DNA of 64,000 nucleotides. Origin: Rana temporaria (taxonomy: Eukaryota > Chordata > Amphibia > Anura > Ranidae). The position numbers and the translations under genes were made by a program. This document shows positions 24,326-36,079 of this stretch, one piece after another. The stretch is from contig NC_053492.1 of assembly GCF_905171775.1 (NCBI RefSeq), positions 280,522,938 to 280,586,937 on the forward strand, given 5' to 3'. Within the stretch, counting starts at the first letter, position 1, and each line of letters starts with the position of its first letter. The notes under the pieces are model-generated. The model saw nothing but the letters and a program-made list of their open reading frames with translations. It was not told where the DNA came from and did not search any database.

Positions 24326-24596
24326 GGGGGGTTGATATACTAAAGCCAAATAGGCTGTTCATTTTGCAAGGGAATTTTCCGCAGGGCTTAGTAAATGTAG
24401 TGAAATATCACGTTGCAAAAAATACCCAATTAATTGCAAGAAAAAAAAAAAAACAGCATTCATGCTTGCACATGGTTGGTGGATAAAAGTCAATGAAGCG
24501 TCCCCTAATTCATAAGCTTTGAGGCAGTTTCCCTTGCAAAGTGGTACTTCCTTTGCAAAGTGGACAGCCTATTTGTCTTTAGTATATCAATCCCAG
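24326..24596. mobile_element. MITE with gttgatatactaaagcc ends
   Basis: The left gttgatatactaaagcc has complementary counterpart ctttagtatatcaatccc at the right. The internal aataggctgttc is matched by gacagcctatt. Non-coding. Confidence 0.6.
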
Positions 24597-25297
24597 TAAT
24601 GTTTCTGAATTGAAATCCTAACCAGAATTTTTAGCCTTCCTTTGCTCCACCTTTCTAACCTCATGTGCCCCCTGTTCAGTTTTCACGTGCATGCCACTGC
24701 CTTGTCTTTCAAAAGCCTGCTCACACCATGTGTAGAGAAAACGCTCTCGTAAGATTTCGTTTTAGGGAAGTACCTACACCTGGTGATGATGTAATAGGGA
24801 GTAAAAAAAAAAAGCTACATGGACAAGGTGAAAAAAAATTCTGGGACATGCCCTAAAGGGAAACAGGGTTTTGAGACCAATGAAGCTGTGTTTTTGTGAC
24901 ATACCCAAAGAATATAAAGTGAAACACTAGGCAAACAACTGAATAAACCAGTTACATACATATATGAATACTGTTCAACCTGTCACACCACGCAGTTAGG
25001 ATGGTGACATATCAAACTCCTTTGACACCTTTCCACCTCCAGTTTCCTCACAGAAAAGGAATCAGCATTGTTACTTCTGTACAATGAGCAGGATTATGTT
25101 TTAGGATGCAGTGCAGCTGACTCAGTATACAGTAAGGGCTCATAAACACAGGAGCAACCCTAATTACAATGTACATATACCGGTATATTAGGCACAAAAG
25201 GCTGTGAACGCAAACAGTCTGCATTCAGTAATCTACATCTGTACGCATGTGCGACTTTATTCCAGAAGTGGCGCATACCTGCATACAGCCGCTGCAT

Positions 25298-26876
25298 TCC
25301 CCTCATGCCCCATGTCACAAGTCTACCCTCCTACATTCAGGACACATCTGACCTTCTACGGCACATTGAGGGGATCCAGGTCCCTCCCGACTCCCTCCTC
25401 GTGGCGATTGACGTCGAGACATTCTACTCGAGCATCCCCCACGAGCAGGGAGTCCTGACGGCCATATCCTTCTTGATGAAACAGGATCACACGTGGCCCC
25501 TAAATGAATTTTTGTTGAAATTGTTAACATTTATTCTTACCATTAACTACTTTATTTTCGAGGATCAACACTTTCTACAATGCCAAGGCGTGGCAAGGGC
25601 ACATCCTGTGCCCCTTCCTACGCCAACTTATATCTCGGGACAAACCCAAAGGAGAGGAGGACATTTGCTACTGAAGCTTATCATAATTTTTTACAATTAG
25701 TACTGTGTTGGTATTGCTTCATTGATGACCTGTTCATTGTGTGGACAGGCTCCCAGACTCTGCTTGGTAAATTCGTCCACAGACTGAACAAAAATTCAGA
25801 TAACTTATTCTTTACCGTATCCTTTTATGCCAAACAGATTTCGTACTTGGACCTCCTGATTACCAAAAATCCTGATGGCTTCCTGGGCACGGATCTGTAC
25901 CGTAAACCTACAGCGGGTAACACGCTGTTACATGCCTCTAGTGCACATCCCGAATCCCTGCTATGCAGTATTCCGTTTGCACAGTATCTGCGCCTGCGAA
26001 GAAACTGCTCACGAGATGAGGATTTCCATGCCCAGGCTGCCTCCCTACGAGAACGGTTGCTCTTAAGGGGTATACTCCAACTACTCTAAAGAAAGCCTTC
26101 AATAGGGCCAAAGCCTGCACTAGAATCTCTCTGCTTTACAAAGCACCACGCATCCCCAAGAAACCAACCACAAAGGTCATTACTAAGTTTTCAGCACACC
26201 ATGGCCAACTGTGTAGCATCTTGAATATTAAATTAAAAAAAACCCAAAGGTTGGCGCTGCGCTAATAAATTAGTGATAAAAAAGTGATGAGTAATGTAGC
26301 ATCTTGAATAGGCACTGGCATTTGTTGTCAGACCACCACACTCTGAACAAACATATCTGCACCACTCTGGAACTAGTCTTCCGACGTGCTCAATCACTAA
26401 AGGACCGTCTGACCAGTAGCCATTACAAAGCTGTTGATGTTCCCCGTCTGGGACCTAGAGGCACATCACGGTGTGGGAAATGCCCCAGATGCCCATGGAT
26501 CCTGGAGGGACACACACACAGGCTCCCTCAATTTTAAGCTAATTGTGGAACCACCGGTGTCATATACTTGATGCTATGCACTTGCCATGCGTTCTATGTT
26601 GGCAAGACCATTCAAGAACTTCGACAATGCATTGGTGACCACCTCTATTGTTCAACCAATGGGAAATTGACCACCATTGGCTGACACATAGGTCTTCACC
26701 ATAAATATAATTCTCTAGCGGTGCAATCCATGGTTCTAGAGGCACTGGCTGTTGACCCAAAGGGTGGGGATCAAGACAGAGTGCTACTACAACGAGAGAC
26801 GCTCTGGATCGAGTGGCTCAATGCCATGATACCACCTGGCCTCAATGAGGTCAATTCTTTCAAATCATTTCTGTAA
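25298..26876 (+). pseudogene. Penelope-type reverse transcriptase plus GIY-YIG endonuclease, broken
   Basis: Motifs in order are VAIDVETFYSSIPHEQG (about 25402-25450), TSCAPSYANLYLG (about 25597) and the catalytic FIDDLFIVWTG (about 25718-25750), then ISYLDLLITKNPDG and DLYRKPTAGNTLLHASS. After the 67-bp insertion come CGKCPRCPWI (about 26472) and the endonuclease GVIYL with FYVGKTIQELRQ (about 26556-26620). Frame changes near 25575 and 26085 and an in-frame TGA in the GIY-YIG part (26681-26683) inactivate it. Penelope elements combine these two domains; family identity is confident, clade is not assigned. Confidence 0.8.
26228..26294. mobile_element. 67-bp retro-insertion inside the Penelope element
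   Basis: It is flanked by the exact 16-mer tgtagcatcttgaata at 26212-26227 and 26295-26310. Removing the insertion and one copy restores the Penelope frame, so it came later. The body contains ggttggcgctgcgctaataa and ends with repeated agtgat units, like a severely 5'-truncated LINE or SINE tail. Confidence 0.7.
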
Positions 26877-27869
26877 CCTAACCACCTAGCTTCTGCAGAA
26901 TAAACTATATCCCTCCATGATTTATCAGCCCCAGTTTCTGGTTTCCTCTGCCCCTTCCTCTCTCTATCATGTATTGATTTCCATTATTGTTGTATTGCTT
27001 CTGACATTGTATTCAGATACATGTCTGCTAAAGAATTGCTGCCTGCCCATTATTATGGGTATTTTTATGTTAAATGCCTTTTACTAATTTCCATGCAGGG
27101 TGTTTGTATACCCATATGAACTTTATGATGTTTATTGTCAACGTGTACACTGTATAATTCTTTTGTATTAACTATTTGTCTATCAAGTTTACCAGCGCTG
27201 TCTGTCTCTGCCTACTCCTCTTGGCTCGGTGGGCGGCCTCCCGCGGGCTCTTCTCCAATCGGTGGCCTTGTCCCCCCCCTGGTCTGACCGTAGCCCCACC
27301 CCTGGGGTCGGCCGCACTTGCCCTTGCAGTGGCACGGCTATGTCTGAGTCTAAGTGCATTGTGTGCATGCCTGCGCGCGACGTATTGCCACAATCGCATC
27401 ATGCGGGCGGTCTGACAAAGTGACACCGCGTATTGGCGCCGTGCCAACCTGCGATGATGTCATTGTGTCAGGGACATTTAAGCAGGCTGAGCCCTGCCTT
27501 GGATATGTTGGACACCAGGCCCTAGGACTCTCGCTGCTCTACCCAGCAACAAGTAAGTCTACTGCTCCATATATCCCAGTGTCCTAGATGGACATCTATG
27601 CCTGAGCCTGTTACATCATCGGTCTCAGCACTGAGCTTACCTCTGGACTTGATCCTTGTTCCTTACCACGCCTGTTCCTTTTCCATAGGTTGCCCTTGTT
27701 GGTGAGACTGCATCAGACCTCACTTCTGAATTCACACTGCTAACAGTATTATTGTGCGGCCTTTACAACCACTTGCCGCTCATTTGTACATATTGCAACT
27801 GGGTCCTAGGGTCCTCATATTTTAGTTACTACTTTTTACACAGGTATTTTTAACATCATCACTCCCCTT

Positions 27870-28440
27870 AGCCTTTGTTCCCCCTTTCTCTCCCCCCTCC
27901 TCCCCTTCCCCCCTTCCCTCTCCCTCCCCCCCTCTTTTCTGCCCTTTTTCCTCCAACCCCCCCCTTTCCCTCTCTCTCTTCCTGACTTTCTGTCCTCCCC
28001 TGGTCTCTCTTCCTTCCTTTTCCTCCTTTTTCAGTTGTTTCTTTCTTTTCTCCTCTTATGCCTCTGTTGTGCTTTTCCTCTTTCCCTCTCCCTGGCTATT
28101 ACCCTTCTTTCCTACTTGACCTTGTATATTCATCTTCCCCTCTTTCCCTCCTTTTCCCCCCTTCCTTCTTTGCTCCCCTCTTTCCCTCCCTCTCCCTTCT
28201 GTTCCTGTAGTATGTTTGTTCCTCTTCCTCCCTTTCCTTTTTCTCCCCTTCCTTGTTCTCCTTTTTTGCTCGTTACCTCCTCTGCTCCCCATTTCTTCCA
28301 CTTTCCTCCCCCTTTCCCCCCCTCTCTTTTTATTTTCTCCCCCTCCCCCTTGTTTTTTCCTTTCTCTTTATTTCTCCTCTCTCCTATCTCCTCGCCCCCA
28401 CTCCCCTTCCCCCTCACTACCTCACTCCCTCGCATCTCCT
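27870..28440. repeat. C/T-rich low-complexity tract
   Basis: About 570 nt of nearly pure pyrimidine on the plus strand within the Penelope 3' region. Open frames of Pro/Ser/Leu/Phe, or Lys/Glu/Gly on the other strand, are a by-product of composition. Confidence 0.7.
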
Positions 28441-30701
28441 TAGGTTCATGGTTCCCTCACGTACCTCACATTACCAGAATTCCTTTACACTTATCACGTT
28501 GGCATGTTATCACCATCACCATGTCGCATTATACTTTATTTGACAGCCTCAACTAACGGTGCCCCTATGTATCTAGTTAAAAAGGTCCACCTCCGCAGTT
28601 GTCCCCCTTGGTCGCCGTGGGAGATTTTCCCATGGTCGGCTGTGACATCCGAGCAGATTGGTGTTCTCTCTATAGGTAAGCCACACAGCGCTTGTTCCCC
28701 TAAGTATTTCTCTAATGTTTCTATGTACAATTGATACTTTAATATTTGTCTGTTGGCACTTGGTTGGCCTGTGCATGTTTATATATATATATATATGTAT
28801 ATATAGCCCTGTTTGCTAACAACTATGTATAATTTTTAGAATTCTGTTGACGAAGCGACTCGGTCGAGAAACTAGTTGAGACTCCACTCTGCGTGACCTC
28901 CACTCTCACCATAATCCTCCCTCCGGGGACTATTCTAGCTCGGTGACTTGTATGGCCCGGTCTCGCTATATGTTCATTGTCTTGTATTTTGATGTATTTT
29001 ATGATTATGTCTGTATTTTTGATACCATGTTAATAAATGTATATATATTTTTATATAATTACTCTTTGAGTTTACCTGCTCATACAGTACTGATATAGTC
29101 CTCTCGCCCCTTCCTTTTTTTTGGTCTTTTGGGTCTTTGGGGTCCCTTAAGTCCTAATTCTATTCTAACTGATCTTTAGGATGATGTTACTATTATTTAT
29201 ATACACCATGTACTAAGAGGTTTCTATTTAAATGCATACAGCCACTAACAACCATTGATGTCAATGGGTGGTTGTAGGCAGCATCAGGGGCCCTCAGGTG
29301 CCAAAATATACCAGTGAAGGTGTGGGGGTTTCCCATGACATATTTAGTTCATTAGTAATTAGTGACAGTGGGAAGCTACCATATATAGAAGCGGTAGAAA
29401 TATGATTTTTTTAATTGATAACAACATTGTTATTTTGGTGACGGGTAACCATACATTTGGCTGTGTTTTTGTAATGATGTTCTGAGTCCAATAAAATCTG
29501 ATACTTTATTACTACATACCATCTGGGGTCACTATATATCAACTTTCCTGGGAAATTCTCCACGACTTTTTACTTAGCATTACCTTTGTATGTAGAACCA
29601 CCTTCACTATTGGTGGAATGATGGATGCATAAATAAGTCCCACTCTGATTCCCCTATGAAAGGGTGAGTCTCTTTGTTCTACTGTTACATTGATTCTACA
29701 TATGATGCACAGCTCCAATGGAACAGGGGGGTAACTGGCTAAATTTCAGGTGTTCATCCACAAGCTAAAGTTCAGATGTTCATACAAACTCCTAAACATC
29801 CAAAGTTTGGTCTGAGCTTAGTTTCAGGCTGAGCTGTCGCTTATCCTCATTTATGACCAATCACAGCAATCCTACTGTAAGATACAGAGTCACTTGTATC
29901 AAAGATAGCTCAGTTCATTGAGAATAATGGTCACACTTGCTATCAGAAGGCCATTTCTGGAGTGATTTTTATAAACCCACTTCAAAAATAGATGTCCACC
30001 ACTCTGCTGTTTTTGTGTGTGGTAATGTAATGGTTAAATAAATGGACCCAGATGTAATTTGGATATGAGTTATTGACTTATCTGATCACTCTCTAAACTG
30101 TGTGTTTATCAAGAAACAACTGCAAGTTTACTAATAAAATACATACAATACGTAGGGGCTTTATACAGTACATGTAACTGCTGTTTACAATTAAACGGCT
30201 TGTAGGAAAAGAGAGGCTCCTACTGAGAAACGTATTTAAAATGTACCTAAAGTCACATAAAATATGCACACAGCTACCAATAAGTGAGTAGGCAGTATTG
30301 GGCATTCTTATGAGAAATGCTAGCAGCCTTTTACACACTGAGTGGCATGCATGCAACCTGAATGAGATATCTAGACTTTAAAAATTCCTCATATAACCTG
30401 TCTTAAAACACTTTACCTGGAAACATTATTCTCAGCTTAGATGCCCTAATTCTATAGAGTGAATTATAATCTTGTTTTCAGAAGTTAAAAGTTACTGAGA
30501 TCCTATCCTTCACTGTTTTATCGCCTTAAAAAAGTGTACCCTGAAGCCCTTTTTTATAAGACTACATGCATTCTAATATATACCTACAGATAGGCACACA
30601 TGCATTTTTATAAATCCTTTACTCTTACAAATAACATACTCATAATATGTGATGCCACATACAATTCACATCACATAGTTCATCTACATACTGTACAGTA
30701 C

Positions 30702-30746
30702 CTTGTTTAACTGGTGGCAATTGTTCCACCTTAGGTATTTCTTTTT
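30702..30746 (-). CDS. TRDN: Candidate TRDN exon, 45 nt (KEIPKVEQLPPVKQ)
   Basis: The acceptor ends tcatgttatacag and the donor is gtactg. Phase 1-1 gives (x)KEIPKVEQLPPVKQ. The downstream exon at 24050-24094 has the same length and reads QEVPKVEEHVPIKE. The two share E-(I/V)-P-K-V-E and a P-x-K-(E/Q) end, so they are clear duplicates. The Pro/Val/Lys/Glu mix recalls titin PEVK units, but the length (15 codons) fits triadin better. Confidence 0.75.
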
Positions 30747-31094
30747 CTGTATAACATGATAGAAATGATAATAGCAATGAACATGCAGTCTGTACCATTG
30801 TGTTGAAACTAAAAGTTAGTCATCATGAATTATGAAGCCATGCAGAAGACATTGTTGTCTTATTATGTGTAAATAAAGTTGTGTGGTATTGTACTGTTAG
30901 CAATCAATTAGGGCAGAAAGTTTGGAATTCAAATGATGCAAATTAAAGCTTTGGGGATAACTTAGATTCATTTGTCCAGTTTTATATGTTTAAATAGAGA
31001 AATCATATTCATATTTAAAAAAATAAATAACAATTGAATGCAATTGTGTCTTATTTTTGTATATTGTTTTTTGGGGAAATAAATGAAACACAGC

Positions 31095-31265
31095 TTTATT
31101 TTTAAAAAAAATTGTTAAAATTCAAGAAGCACAGAGTTCTTCTAAGTATATCTAAGCAAAAACTTTTTTTTACTAAGGATTAAGTATGGGAGGGATAAAA
31201 TTGATGTCATTTTTTTTAAATCATATTTTTATCTATGAATCATTAGGGAGGTTCCCCTTTCTTTT
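31095..31265 (-). other. Possible alternative 3' terminal exon (KKGEPP stop)
   Basis: A pyrimidine-rich run (cttacttccttttgattc) ends in ctacaagacag on the minus strand. In the phase of the gene the next codons read (x)KKGEPP and then TAA at 31243-31245. An AATAAA (plus-strand tttatt) follows near 31095. Triadin is known to use alternative short 3' ends, which makes this worth recording, but nothing proves use. Confidence 0.15.
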
Positions 31266-31689
31266 CTGTCTTGTAGAATCAAAAGGAAGTAAGAAGATAT
31301 CTTTCGAATGTGTTGGAAATCGCTATTCATCAGTTGTCATGTAAACAGATGTTCCCCTATTGAAGATTTCCACTCTATTCCTGATCAACTCAAAATGTTG
31401 GACTTCCTATTTGGTGATAGTGGTATTCAAGAGTAAATATCCCTAGCACAGACAATAAAAACATGATGGTAGTTCTAACCCCCTTACCACATTATCCAAC
31501 TCTATAAGAGGATGTGGCCAGACCTATTTTGCAATTTTTCACTTTTTTATCATGTTTCACTATTTTACATTTTCTGAAAGCACAGAACCCATAAAAAAGA
31601 TGATGTTAGTGGTTATGTACTATAAATCCATGCTGGTTGAGCATGTTGAGAATTTTTATCAGTTCAACATTTTCATTAGCAAACAACAT

Positions 31690-31928
31690 ACAGGCATACC
31701 CCACTTTAAAGTTCACAATGGGGTTTATTTACTATCGCTGGAAAGTGCAAAATCAGGCTCACTTCTGCATAGAAATAAATTAGCTTCTAACCCCAGCTTG
31801 TTCAAATAAGCCTGGTAAAAAAAACGGGGTATCTCATTGGTTTCTATGCAGAAGTGAGCCTGATTTTGCACTTTCCAGCGATAGTAAATAACCCCCATTG
31901 TGTACTTAAAAGAAGGGGAATGCCTGTA
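31690..31928. mobile_element. MITE with acaggcataccccacttt ends, carrying a second MITE
   Basis: The outer ends are acaggcataccccacttt at 31690 and aggggaatgcctgta near 31928. Inside lies a second palindrome (31718-31898) with ggggtttatttactatcgc and its complement. The outer type recurs at 48447-49658. Confidence 0.6.
31718..31898. mobile_element. Inner palindromic MITE
   Basis: ggtttatttactatcgctgg and the block of aagtgcaaaatcaggctcac are exactly or nearly mirrored at 31847-31896. Arms of about 55 bp. Confidence 0.65.
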
Positions 31929-32354
31929 TACAAAATACTTACTAAATCTAAAATATAAAACTGTATTCAGGTATTAAAGAACACATATTTGCAAATTGCA
32001 TTTTTTGGTGAAATGGTAAAAATGTAAGGTACACCAAAATGTAAATAAGCAACCTAAAAGTATGAAGATTGGTTTCCCACCTACAGTATGCTTTGTAGTA
32101 ATGTCAGATATGCAGTTTCATAATATGTAGTGCTATGTAGTGTGCATTGCATTAAAATGCTCCAGGCATAGATTTTATTGCAATGCAATGCATTACAAGG
32201 TACAGCAATGTTTTATAACTTGCTGGCCTGCGTAGAATTAAATAAATTGAATTTTTAAAATGTTTTAAAGAAATAAAAAAAGCACTGTGATACATTGTGC
32301 TAACACGCAATATAGTGGATAGTGACAGGCAGGGAAAAGTGTAGAATGACTATG

Positions 32355-32590
32355 ACTAAGCACTAGTTTCAGTGTGAAACGTGTCAGAAGTCAGGTTTTA
32401 TTTTATGTTGCTGTGACTTGTAGTGCTGTCCTGTTTTTAATAAAGGCTACAACTTGTTCAGAGTGCGGCTGTCCAGAAACAATTTTTTTTCCTGCTTTGC
32501 TAAGTGCATTGCCTGCACCTGAGTTGTCTGCAACAGAGGATATTCATCTGGGTTCCCACCTGGAGCGGCTACTCCCTTTTCCCGAAAAGT
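32355..32590 (+). mobile_element. Probable Penelope-type tail fragment
   Basis: It contains agtgtgaaacgtgtcag followed by a region with tttttaataaaggctac, similar in style to Penelope 3' tails. No coding remnant. Tentative. Confidence 0.3.
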
Positions 32591-33287
32591 GTAGAATGCC
32601 GTAGATGCCAAGGGGACCCTTCAGCTTTACATTAATTGTTTATAGCAAAAGAAATGCAGCTGATGTCAGAAATACTGAGCTGGCCAGCTACAAGCACTTC
32701 AATTCCGCTGCAACATTTACCTCAGTGGAAGCGCAAGGCTAAGTTGTGCATTTAGAAATATTACGTTTGATTTGTTTCACACAAAGTCATATTTGCTACT
32801 TATAGATTAATGAAAAATTATAGAAGTTTATTATAGATTATTATTTTTTTAAAGCTGGATTTCAGCTTGATGTACTATATATACTATAGTGAAAATATTC
32901 ACTCTGATTTCATTGCACATTGCAAGATTCTCACAATGTGCATTAGAAGCTGCAGCAATTTAGATAGATTTCTTAGGTAAAGGGCATCCAGCATCATCTA
33001 GCATTACTGTCTTTGGTCTGCCCCTTTCATTGGACATCAGTAAGCATTTCTTAAGACAATCTGCAAGTAAATTCCACCTGCCCAGGAATGACAACTCCTT
33101 CAGACTGACATTAATTCATCAAAGCTTTTCATATTTGCATAACGTCTCCCAAGTGCCAGCCTACTACATTCATGAGGGTTGAGGCCTCTTGAGAGGAATG
33201 CACATAAACATTATGTGGCTAACCACTTTATTTTTTCATTTTTTGCTGTAAGAGCAAACATATTGGAAGGGATGTACATTTACAACA

Positions 33288-33737
33288 CTTATGCTGCGTA
33301 CACTGGACCATTTTTCATGTCATGGAAAAAAAACAAAGTTTTTCTTGATGTGATTCTTGTCATGCCTGCCTTGCATACACTCGATCATGAAAAAAAAATG
33401 CTCAAGCAAAGCGCAGTGACATACAACACATACGACGGCACTATTCACCATTCAAATGGTGCCACCCTTTGGGCTGATTATGCAAATTTCCATTCTCATA
33501 ACTTGCTTCTGAGCATGCACGTTTTTTCCCCCGTCATTAAAGCCTACACACAATCGTTTTTCACGACGAGAAAAACGACGACGTGAAAAACAAAAATAGA
33601 GCAGGTTCTAAATTATTAATAGCCATTTTTCTCGTCGAGAAAAATGCTCTGGAGCCTACACACAATCGTTTTTAATGACCGATTAAAAAAATGGCATTTT
33701 CTCATCATGAAAAACGGTCATGTGTATGCGGCATTAG
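33288..33737. mobile_element. Palindromic MITE, sister copy of 5852-6315
   Basis: It shares acatacaacacatacgacg-like and tttgggctgattatgca blocks with 5852-6315, and its ends are complementary (gtacactggaccatttttca against aaaacggtcatgtgtatgc). Confidence 0.65.
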
Positions 33738-33927
33738 AATTTGTCATACATTGCTCACTATCTTTTCTGTGTTAAAGGCCATAGTACAAACAAAAAATTA
33801 CAACAAATTTGTAATTATTATATACTGGCATATGCATGTAGAGACTCTTGTTGGAGTTTTGTTTAATGCTCTTTAGTTGTGCGGATTGTGTATATTACTG
33901 TGTCCTTGAGAATGCCTTGTGACTCCA

Positions 33928-34183
33928 TTAACCACTTAAGCCCTGGACCATTTTGCTGGCCAAAGACCAGAGCACTTTTTGCGATTCGGCACTGCATCGC
34001 TTTAACTGACAATTGCGTGGTCGTGCAATGTCGAGTCCGCGGGATCCGCCGGCAAAGTCAGGGAGCTTGTGGCGCGTGCGTCCACAATGCTGCTCTTAAA
34101 GGGCAACGTATATATACGTTGATCTGCCCAGCCGTGCCATTCTGCCGACGTATATCGGCGTGAGCTGGTCGGCAAGTGGTTAA
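33928..34183. mobile_element. Short TTAA-flanked MITE (piggyBac-like), 256 bp
   Basis: Left TTAACCACTTAAGCCC, right GGCAAGTGGTTAA, each starting or ending in TTAA. The interior carries cgtatatatacgttga and cgacgtatatcggcgtga, also present in the larger copies. It is an internal deletion derivative of the family. Confidence 0.7.
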
Positions 34184-34446
34184 AAAAGATTGATACTTGA
34201 GAAAGGAAAAACTAGGCTGGACTTCTCAGTCTATTTTCCACACAACTTAAAGTAAGACAACAATATAAAATAAGCTATAAATACTTCCCTCATTCTGTAA
34301 TATCATGGATCAAATACTTTAGCATCCGGGTAAGCCATTCATTAGCTGACTTTTGCTTCTGGCAAGCACTACCCAATAAAATCTATTTAACTGCTGTAGA
34401 AGGCTATTTATCATACATTTATGTGAATGAATACATTTACACCAAC

Positions 34447-34482
34447 CTTTTGGTAAGGGTTTTTCTTCCTTTGGTTTTTCTT
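34447..34482 (-). CDS. TRDN: Candidate TRDN exon, 36 nt (EKPKEEKPLPK)
   Basis: The acceptor ccttttttattcaaacag is good; the donor gttggt is weak but has the required GT. Phase 1-1 translation is (x)EKPKEEKPLPK, a KEKE-type stretch. It pairs with 36080-36121 as a probable duplicate. It joins to the 30702-30746 exon through a Glu codon. Confidence 0.65.
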
Positions 34483-35377
34483 CTGTTTGAATAAAAAAGG
34501 AATATAAGCATATAAATTAGTTAACTGGCAGTAACTTGTTTAACATTATGTAGTCATCAAACCAATTTACTTTATTCAGGTTCACTGGGGAAGCAATAAT
34601 ACACAGTGGGAAGTTGTGCCTGTTTTGCGCTTTAGATGAAACATATTCTGGATTTTAGTATACATGGTCCATGTTAAACTTTAGAGTAACCTTAGGAAAT
34701 ACCAAATGTAAATACTGTATAAGTTATTAAGAGTTCAGCAATAGTCTACATACTTGGGATTTTCTAGTGGCCATGTGACCATATACTACTCCTCCATCTC
34801 CTTAAGATGCTGTTGGTATTTTTTTATAGCATTCTACTCAGTATTGCATATTGGTCATTCAGATTTTGTAACTATAGGTAATTGGTATCTAAATAAACTA
34901 CTGTAATAATTAATAATAGCATAACTTGCGGATTTTAAGCTATACATGAAAGCGATTGTCTTCAGTATTTCTCTATCATTTAAAAAAGAATGTCTACAAA
35001 TAGAGCATTAGATAGCATAGCTTAATTCTTATGACCATGTAAATATCACAAACAAACACAAGCCCCAGTTCAGGCAAAGATGCGTTTTGCAGTATTTGCT
35101 AAATGGCAGATTATCAAAAGTTCTAAACTGGACTGAAGAAATGACTGTACAAAGAAAAACAAAAATATGCTATATAGTTTTTGATTTGTGCTTGAAAATA
35201 AAAAAAGTTCATATATTGTATATAACTCATAAACTGCAAAATATAAAATCCTCCTGGCATCCACAGACAAAATATATAAGCAAAAGCCAAACAAAATAAG
35301 AAAATGTTGGGAAAAACACAGCGTATTTTGTTAGCAAGCTCTAAGCTGTAATGAAAAGCCGCTTTTGATTGACATAC
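34483..35377 (-). other. Intron of about 0.9 kb, no recognised content
   Basis: AT-rich, with no transposon ends, no RNA gene and no further exon that I can support. Confidence 0.4.
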
Positions 35378-35404
35378 TTTTTCTCTTCAGTTTGGAAACC
35401 TTTG
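35378..35404 (-). CDS. TRDN: Candidate TRDN exon, 27 nt (KVSKLKRK)
   Basis: The acceptor is atgttatattctttcag and the donor is gtatgtca. The 27 nt read (x)KVSKLKRK in phase 1-1, strongly basic. It matches 40334-40360 in length and donor context and is the likely second copy of that exon. Confidence 0.6.
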
Positions 35405-36079
35405 CTGAAAGAATATAACATTTTATATTACATTTTACATTCTAGAGACTATGCTTTTGTTTAGTGCTTATTGTTTAATGTTGCACACAACTTTCCTTTT
35501 CTACTAAAGAGACACTGGGTATTATTTACTAAAGGCAAATCCATTATTATCCTTCCTTGTAAAGGGCTCACCCACCCTTGATATTCTCTCTTTACCTGAG
35601 CTCCATTGCAGATCGTTGCTCCTCTGCAGCCAGTGAAAATAACCTTCCAGGCATAGAGTAGCATGCGACTTTTTGGGGCCTAGCAGCCAATAATTAGGCC
35701 CGAGCACAATCACATGTTTGGGGGAGTGATGTTACCACTTTCCTAGATTGTGAAATTCAGCATTGGCTACAGGTAAGGTGGGTATGTAGGATTTGAGGAT
35801 GCCTTTTACAGAGACACTGTCACTTCATCATGCAAAGTGAAGTGTCTCTTTAATCACAACATTTAGAGAATTTTATAAACATAAAGTTTCACTTGTTGTG
35901 ACTAATTAGCATTAACTAATGAATCTATACCTACATTCACTTTAACATAAGTAGGTATAAGAAAAGAAGGCTCAGGTAAAGGGAACTGATAAATACAACA
36001 GAAAAAATTTATAGAACGTTGGTTTAAAAAGCACATTGGATAACAGGAAACCTTGTTTGGCAGTTTATATATATCCTAC
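35405..36079 (-). other. Short intron containing a MITE
   Basis: It is about 675 nt, largely occupied by an element at 35506-35851 bounded by aaagagacact and its complement. Confidence 0.5.
35506..35851. mobile_element. MITE with aaagagacact ends
   Basis: The left end aaagagacact is matched by agtgtctcttt at the right. A terminal hairpin (agagacactgtcacttca against tgaagtgtctct) lies at about 35812-35851. The block ttatttactaaaggcaaatcc is shared with 46140-46420. Confidence 0.5.

Larger units (their letters stand above)
25298..29085 (+). mobile_element. Penelope-like element (5'-truncated)
   Basis: It has reverse transcriptase at 25305-26090, a Cys-containing linker (26304-26535) and a GIY-YIG endonuclease (26541-26876), in the order characteristic of Penelope elements. 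A long non-coding 3' part follows, with a C/T-rich tract (27870-28440) and a tail motif gacgaagcgactcggtcgag near 28850. The 3' end near aataaatgtatatat (about 29031) is approximate. Oriented opposite to the host gene. Confidence 0.75.
24095..30701 (-). other. Intron of about 6.6 kb, mostly a Penelope-like element
   Basis: It holds the Penelope-like element (about 25298-29085) and a MITE bounded by gttgatatactaaagcc and its complement (24326-24596). The segments 24597-25297 and 29086-30701 show no recognisable feature apart from short AT runs. Confidence 0.5.
30747..34446 (-). other. Intron of about 3.7 kb
   Basis: It contains a nested palindromic MITE (31690-31928), a Penelope-type tail fragment (about 32355-32590), a palindromic MITE (33288-33737), a short TTAA MITE (33928-34183) and a possible alternative terminal exon near 31243. 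I recognise nothing in 31929-32354 or 32591-33287. Confidence 0.45.

Noticed and set aside
28035..28556. 173-codon plus-strand open frame and Lys/Glu/Gly frames on the other strand
   Set aside because: They follow from the C/T-rich composition of 27870-28440 and lack domain-like sequence.
29555..29600. 18-nt exon ending at gtaatg on the minus strand
   Set aside because: Poor acceptor and no Lys/Glu/Pro character.
30400..30470. Exon ending at gtaaag at about 30410 on the minus strand
   Set aside because: Every possible acceptor gives a length that is not a multiple of three or an in-frame stop.
30702..30746. Titin PEVK exon as the identity of the Pro/Val/Lys/Glu exons
   Set aside because: The units are 8-16 residues with kilobase introns, whereas titin PEVK exons are usually longer and closely spaced. 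Kept as an alternative only.
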